Assembly (NCBI GenBank): GCA_964429575.1
Contig: CAYSCX010000088.1
Coordinates: 1-5,758, forward strand
Length of the DNA stretch: 5,758 nt
Origin: CAYSCX01 sp964429575
GTDB lineage: Bacteria; Desulfobacterota; Binatia; Binatales; Binataceae
Direction of reading: 5' to 3'
Within the stretch, counting starts at the first letter, position 1. Every line of letters begins with the position of its first letter. Both the position numbers and the translations under genes were made by a program. The notes under the pieces are model-generated. The model searched no databases. It was given only the letters and a program-made list of their open reading frames with translations, and was not told the DNA's origin. Of the stretch, positions 5,089 to 5,758 are shown piece after piece.

Positions 5089-5751
5089 CTATGGCGTCGT
5101 CGGTCGTGGACGGTGGCCGTTGATCACCCGGCGGATCAGCCCGTCGGGAGGCGTGAGCGATGGATCAACGGCCTTGAGACAGAGCTCCACAAAAGCTCTG
5201 AAACGACCTTTCTCCGCGCTCACATAAACATCGTAGGTACGACCTGGGAATTTCCCGTCGTGGAACTCGAACCAGATCAACGCGAGCAGGTTGATCAGCT
5301 CGCCCAGCGCGGGCTTTTTCATCACCGCCTTGGGGCGGATCGACTGGATGGCGCGACGTACCGTCGCCAGCGATCCGCGATATGGCTGCCTGGGCTCGGG
5401 CAGGTGCTTCAACTCGGCACGCCGCTTCAACTCGGCATAGTGATTCTGAAGAACTTCCCGCTCCTCGGGATCCAGTGTCTTCAATGCTTTCCGCAGTCGC
5501 TCATCGGAGAGCCTCGACATGCTGCTCAATGAAAGAACTTCCCATTTGCCGGGATCCAGTTCGCGCACTCTTGTCTTGGCTCTTGTCTTGGCTCTTGTCT
5601 TGGCTGCCCTTGTGGCCTGGTCCGCGGCAGCGAAGGCCAAATACGTGCGCAACGCCTCATCTATTCGCTTCCACGCCGCAAACTTCTTAATCGGGTTCGA
5701 CTTGACCCGGCGACTAGCGAAGAAGCTATCGATAATGGCGCAATAGGACAT
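5089..5751 (-). CDS. Hypothetical protein with internal short repeats
   Basis: I do not recognise this 220-aa protein. The N-terminal part (1-62) is helical and basic, ending in three perfect AKTR repeats (50-61). The middle (79-125) is strongly charged and probably alpha-helical or coiled-coil, with AELK repeated at 106-109 and 112-115. The C-terminal part (145-212, LINLLALIWFEFHDGKFPG and the following VYVSAEKGRFRAFVELCLKA) looks like a compact folded domain. No signal peptide or clear membrane segment is seen, although 151-163 is hydrophobic. The ATG at 5751 has CAGGAAA immediately upstream, a tight spacing, and only 7 bases of upstream sequence are visible, so the true start could lie further out. 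It is the first gene of the visible minus-strand run, 111 bp upstream of the AlpA-like GTG start. A role in the element's biology is likely, but its function is unknown. Confidence 0.7.
   Translation of the reverse strand: MSYCAIIDSFFASRRVKSNPIKKFAAWKRIDEALRTYLAFAAADQATRAAKTRAKTRAKTRVRELDPGKWEVLSLSSMSRLSDERLRKALKTLDPEEREVLQNHYAELKRRAELKHLPEPRQPYRGSLATVRRAIQSIRPKAVMKKPALGELINLLALIWFEFHDGKFPGRTYDVYVSAEKGRFRAFVELCLKAVDPSLTPPDGLIRRVINGHRPRPTTP
5406..5437. repeat. 14-bp direct repeat with 18-bp period inside the 220-aa gene
   Basis: GCTTCAACTCGGCA occurs at 5406-5419 and again at 5424-5437. It encodes the two AELK units at residues 106-109 and 112-115, so a six-codon in-frame duplication is the simplest origin. 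Confidence 0.7.
5569..5604. repeat. Three perfect 12-bp tandem repeats (TCTTGTCTTGGC)
   Basis: Copies at 5569-5580, 5581-5592 and 5593-5604 are identical, each encoding Ala-Lys-Thr-Arg on the minus strand with codons GCC AAG ACA AGA. Identity at synonymous positions points to recent slippage. The unit is a multiple of three, so copy-number change would not shift the frame. Confidence 0.9.
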
Positions 5752-5758
5752 TTTCCTG

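Noticed and set aside
5180..5200. CAGAGCT-N7-AGCTCTG inverted repeat
   Set aside because: It is a perfect 7-bp hairpin but lies inside the 3' coding part of the 220-aa gene, with no T tract; not a terminator, and no other role can be supported.
1..5758. CRISPR array or dispersed att direct repeats
   Set aside because: No regularly spaced 25-40 bp repeats were seen, and no second copy of the tRNA segment could be found by eye in the window.

Overview
The window is GC-rich bacterial DNA. It carries a compact, one-directional block of six protein genes followed by the 5' half of a tRNA gene, all on the minus strand. In transcription order (right to left) these are: a 220-aa protein of unknown function (5089-5751), a small AlpA/excisionase-type helix-turn-helix protein (4765-4977, or 5010 with the longer start), a 789-aa prim-pol plus SF3 helicase replication protein (2399-4768), a gene-poor stretch (2075-2398), a 132-aa protein with a C-terminal excisionase-like HTH (1676-2074), a 62-aa ribbon-helix-helix protein (1446-1634), a tyrosine recombinase (88-1449), and the first 52 nt of tRNA-Leu(UAG) running off the left edge.

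The gene set is typical of an integrated mobile element of the satellite, P4-like or small integrative-plasmid kind. It has a self-contained primase-helicase, an integrase next to a tRNA, and several small DNA-binding regulators. No capsid, terminase, tail, conjugation, toxin or defence gene is recognisable here. The right end of the element is not reached, and I see no second copy of the tRNA sequence in the window.

The genes form two translationally coupled modules. In the replication module the AlpA-like gene overlaps the primase start by 4 bp (ATGA). In the integration module the RHH gene overlaps the integrase start by 4 bp (GTGA), and the 132-aa HTH gene lies 41 bp upstream. The 324-bp spacer between the modules holds a 25-bp alternating purine-pyrimidine tract, short inverted repeats sharing ATCGCG half-sites, and a 7-bp direct repeat. 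It is the best candidate for a promoter/operator region or a replication origin.

The host cannot be named with confidence. The high GC, rare use of A/T-ending codons and canonical tRNA-Leu fit a soil-type Proteobacterium or Acidobacteriota member, but that is a guess. The most unusual point is geometric: the integrase abuts the 5' side of the tRNA, whereas most tRNA-targeting elements lie on the 3' side.
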